From Gammaproteobacteria bacterium (GTDB taxonomy: Bacteria > Pseudomonadota > Gammaproteobacteria > HK1), in assembly GCA_022822245.1 (NCBI GenBank), contig JAJECB010000531.1, positions 1-6,888 on the forward strand: 6,888 bases of DNA, read 5' to 3'. Position 1 is the first letter of the stretch, and each line of letters begins with the position of its first letter. A program made the translations under genes and the position numbers. The notes under the pieces are model-generated. The model was not told where the DNA came from and did not search any database. It saw only the letters and a program-made list of their open reading frames with translations. Below are positions 4,399-6,888 of the stretch, piece by piece.

Positions 4399-6601
4399 CA
4401 GCAAGATCCGCGCCTCGCACCTCCAACGCCGTGCCCTCGTCTACGTCCGCCAGTCATCGCCATCCCAGGTCGAGCATAATCGCGAATCAACCCGACGCCA
4501 GTACGCCCTCGCCGAGCGCGCCCGCGACCTCGGGTGGCATCGCGACCATATCGCGATCGTCGACGAGGATCTCGGCCTGTCCGGTGCCACCGCCGAAGGA
4601 CGGAGCGGATTCGCGCGCATGACCGCCGAGGTGGCCCTCGGGCAGATCGGCCTCCTACTTGGCCTCGAGGTCTCCCGTCTCGCTCGAAACAATTCCGATT
4701 GGTACAGATTGCTCGACCTATGCGGTCTCACCGATACCCTGATCGGCGATGCCGATGGCATCTATCATCCCGGGCTGTTCAACGACAGGCTTGTATTGGG
4801 ACTCAAAGGGACCATGTCGGAGGCGGAGCTTCATATCCTGCGCGCGCGCCTCGACGGCGGGATCCGCAACAAGGCCGCCCGCGGCGAACTCTACCGCGGA
4901 CAGCCCGTCGGGTTCGTGCGCGGCGAGACCGACGCAGAGATCCTCATCGACCCCGATGAGGCGGTCCAGGGCGCGATACGCGCGGTGTTTGAACGCTTCG
5001 CAGAATTCGGGTCCGTGCGCCGCGTGTGGCGCTGGTTCCTGCTGGAGAAGCTGGAATTTCCGCACCGCCCGCATGCAAGAGCCGAGATGCGTTGGGTGCC
5101 ACCGTCGTATCACACGATCCACCAGGTGCTGACCAATCCGGTCTACGCCGGCGCCTACGCCTACGGCAAGACGCGACGTGAACGCCGTATCAGCGAGACC
5201 GGTGCTGTGCGTACGCGTAGCCGCAAGCTGCCACGTTCCGAATGGCAGGTACTGATTCACGACCATCATCCCGCCTATATCGACTGGCCCACCCACGAAG
5301 CCATTCTCGAGCGCATCGCGAGCAACTCGCGCCCGCGGCCGCACGGCGCAGGCAAAGGGGCCGTTCGCGAGGGAACCGCCTTGCTGCAGGGCATTGGCAC
5401 CTGCGCTGAGTGTGGCCGCCGCCTGGCAACCCATTACACCGGGCGGACCTCCTCGCCCGGTTACCATTGCAAGGGCAAGACACTGGTCGAGGAACGGCGC
5501 AATCTCTGCTTGTACGTCGGCGCCGTGCAGATCGACCAGGCCGTGTCCGACGCTGTGCTGCAAGCGATTCAGCCGGCCGGACTCGAGGCTGCGTTGCAAG
5601 CGGCCGAGCATCTCGAAGCGCATCACGATCAGGCTCTCGACCAATGGAGACTGGCGGTCGAGCGGGCTCGTTACGAGGCCGAACGAGCCGAACGCCGCTA
5701 TCGCGCAGTCGAGCCCGAGCATCGGCTGGTCGCGCGTGGGCTGGAGAGGGAGTGGGAACAGTGTCTGAACGCGCTCGAAGACGCACAGAACGAGCTGGAG
5801 CGCCGTCAGCGCCAGCGGCCTCGCCAACTCGATGCCGACGAGCGCGCCGCGATTCTGGCTCTCAGCGTAGACCTCCAACGCGTTTGGGATGCGCCCACGA
5901 CCACGCCACGGGACAAGAAGGAATTGCTGCGCACGGTGCTCGAGGAAGTGATGGTCAGTTCACCGCGTGGAGAGCATCGCATCTCCCTCATCCTGCGCTG
6001 GCGCACCGGCCTGCTGACCGAGATCGAGTTGGACCGTCCCCGAACGCGCCAAGCGGCCATTCGCACCGACGAGGATACCGTCGGTCTCGTCCGCCGCCTC
6101 GCTCAATTCCATTCCGATGCGGCCATCGCCGGTATCCTCAATCGCCAAGGCAAGACGACCGCCTATGGACATCCCTTCACCAGCAACCGCGTCGGCAATC
6201 TCCGTCGCCATTGGAACATTCCACGCTTCGACCCGAACACGAGAACCACCGACGGTGAGCTGGTCAATGTCAGACAAGCTGCGGAGATACTCGGCGTCGC
6301 AACCTCGACCGTCCATCGCTGGCTCAACGACGGATTCATCGACGGAGAGCAGATCACGCCAGGTGCGCCTTGGCGTATTCGCATCACCGACGCATTCCGT
6401 CCGAAGTTCATGGAACAGGCGCCGCCCGGCTACGTGTCGATGTTCGAGGCGATGCAACGTCTCGGGGTCACGCGCCAGACCGTGTTGCAGCGTGTAAAGC
6501 GCGGCGAGCTTGACGCGATACATATCCGCGCGGGAAGGAAAAAAGCGTTGCGTATCAACGTCGAAGACGATCAACCCAGCCTGTTCGATCAATCCGCATG
6601 A
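4391..6601 (+). CDS. Large serine recombinase with C-terminal tandem HTH domains
   Basis: The 736-residue recombinase appears intact. The catalytic resolvase domain (about 14-155) has the nucleophile S22 in ALVYVRQSS, the active-site arginines R96 and R99 in EVSRLARN, and the E-helix [13 protein letters not shown] (142-154). A recombinase domain (about 165-290) includes [19 protein letters not shown] zinc ribbon follows: C338, C341, C360 and C373. A coiled-coil segment (about 395-475, [20 protein letters not shown] onward) is typical of large serine integrases. A domain at about 560-610 ([19 protein letters not shown]) is followed by two excisionase/MerR-like helix-turn-helix units at 625-648 ([20 protein letters not shown]) and 681-709 ([20 protein letters not shown]). 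It would make staggered cuts at a core site and rejoin through a phosphoserine link. GAGG at 4378-4381 supports the start. It is the likely mobility gene of the cassette. Confidence 0.93.
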   Translation: MTDSKIRASHLQRRALVYVRQSSPSQVEHNRESTRRQYALAERARDLGWHRDHIAIVDEDLGLSGATAEGRSGFARMTAEVALGQIGLLLGLEVSRLARNNSDWYRLLDLCGLTDTLIGDADGIYHPGLFNDRLVLGLKGTMSEAELHILRARLDGGIRNKAARGELYRGQPVGFVRGETDAEILIDPDEAVQGAIRAVFERFAEFGSVRRVWRWFLLEKLEFPHRPHARAEMRWVPPSYHTIHQVLTNPVYAGAYAYGKTRRERRISETGAVRTRSRKLPRSEWQVLIHDHHPAYIDWPTHEAILERIASNSRPRPHGAGKGAVREGTALLQGIGTCAECGRRLATHYTGRTSSPGYHCKGKTLVEERRNLCLYVGAVQIDQAVSDAVLQAIQPAGLEAALQAAEHLEAHHDQALDQWRLAVERARYEAERAERRYRAVEPEHRLVARGLEREWEQCLNALEDAQNELERRQRQRPRQLDADERAAILALSVDLQRVWDAPTTTPRDKKELLRTVLEEVMVSSPRGEHRISLILRWRTGLLTEIELDRPRTRQAAIRTDEDTVGLVRRLAQFHSDAAIAGILNRQGKTTAYGHPFTSNRVGNLRRHWNIPRFDPNTRTTDGELVNVRQAAEILGVATSTVHRWLNDGFIDGEQITPGAPWRIRITDAFRPKFMEQAPPGYVSMFEAMQRLGVTRQTVLQRVKRGELDAIHIRAGRKKALRINVEDDQPSLFDQSA

Positions 6602-6606
6602 ACCGG

Positions 6607-6618
6607 GGGGCAATATGA
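6607..6618 (+). repeat. Putative right recombination core GGGGCAATATGA
   Basis: This lies 5 bp after the recombinase stop codon and matches the left copy at 11 of 12 positions. The group II intron reverse-transcriptase homology begins about 14 bp further right, as expected if this is the element border. Confidence 0.42.
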
Positions 6619-6631
6619 AGACACTTCCAAA

Positions 6632-6888
6632 AAGTCCTCGATGTCCAGGTCAATGACCCATCCTCCACCGAGCTCCATCAGTCCGTACCACAGCGCATCC
6701 AGCGCCTGGTGAGCACCGCGCCCCGGCCGGAATCCGTACGAGCAATCCAGAAAGTCCTCCTCGTACACCGCCTCCAACACCATCAGCACCGCGCGTTGGA
6801 GAATCTTGTCCTCCAGCGTCGGTATGCCAATCGGGCGCGTCTTGCTCGTCCCCGGCTTCTTGAGATGTACCCGGCGCACCGCCGGCGC
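6632..6888 (-). pseudogene. ltrA: Group II intron reverse transcriptase (LtrA-like), broken N-terminal part
   Basis: On the minus strand, from the right edge the frame reads [60 protein letters not shown] and ends [10 protein letters not shown]. These are the RT0-RT2 blocks of group II intron maturase/reverse transcriptases, with the YGFRPGR motif and the first catalytic aspartate of RT3 (LDIEDF). Homology stops at about 6632; after that the frame continues as unrelated residues to a stop at 6589-6591, within the recombinase gene. The YADD block, maturase and endonuclease domains are absent, so this copy cannot be active. The start of the gene lies beyond the right edge. The rest of the protein was not found elsewhere in the window. 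Confidence 0.9.

Larger units (their letters stand above)
3693..6614 (+). mobile_element. Candidate serine-recombinase mobile cassette (Y4bD-like, small ORF, recombinase)
   Basis: Three overlapping plus-strand genes are bracketed by near-identical sequences, GGGGCAATGTGA at 3693-3704 and GGGGCAATATGA at 6607-6618. The base composition of the left part (3700-4250) is visibly less GC-rich than the DDE operon, and at the right border a group II intron reading frame is interrupted. These facts fit an integrated element moved by its own large serine recombinase, with the 8-bp GGGGCAAT as the shared core. Large serine recombinases normally recombine at a short core, so a short direct repeat is expected. 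Exact ends are inferred. Confidence 0.5.

Noticed and set aside
4718..5878. Long minus-strand open frame (386 codons) opposite the serine recombinase
   Set aside because: It shows no recognisable motif and lies wholly inside the intact recombinase gene, so it is an antisense shadow.
1..6888. CRISPR array, tRNA or rRNA genes
   Set aside because: No regularly spaced repeats or recognisable tRNA or rRNA sequence were seen on either strand.

Overview
The window is a GC-rich stretch of bacterial DNA made almost entirely of mobile-element parts: no housekeeping gene, tRNA, rRNA or CRISPR array was found. The mix (an IS66-family transposase piece, a group II intron reverse transcriptase piece, a three-gene serine-recombinase cassette and a DDE/AAA transposition operon), together with GC-rich coding, suggests a proteobacterium, probably a high-GC gamma- or betaproteobacterium. 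The genus cannot be told from sequence alone.

Layout, left to right. (1) 1-180, minus strand: an IS66-type TnpC fragment running off the left edge. It is fused in frame to unrecognised sequence up to about 310. (2) 315-448: a nested inverted-repeat structure with 22-bp perfect outer arms, 12-bp perfect inner arms, and four GTCCACA motifs placed symmetrically. It is the best candidate for a transposon end or regulatory site upstream of the next operon. (3) 540-3546, plus strand: a compact four-gene operon encoding a small zinc-ribbon protein, a D,D(35)E transposase with a Mu-type C-terminal region, an AAA+ ATPase of the TniB/ExeA type, and a 70-residue acidic-tailed protein. The last three genes overlap by one to four bases. 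This is the organisation of a Tn7/Tn402-like transposition machine without a recognisable TniQ. (4) 3547-3758: non-coding, with two stem-loops and the start of a less GC-rich segment near 3698. (5) About 3693-6614, plus strand: a second element with a Y4bD/DUF5372-like protein, a 53-residue protein and an intact 736-residue large serine recombinase, in three successive overlapping frames. A near-identical 12-bp sequence (GGGGCAATRTGA) lies at both ends and could be the recombination core. (6) 6632-6888, minus strand: the N-terminal part of a group II intron reverse transcriptase, cut off just after its first catalytic aspartate where the second element begins.

Working model: two unrelated transposition systems sit side by side within older mobile elements. 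In the first, the AAA+ ATPase would control the DDE transposase, and the zinc-ribbon protein is a candidate (untested) target or regulatory factor. In the second, the serine recombinase would cut and rejoin the GGGGCAAT core, with the two small proteins as conserved accessories of unknown role.
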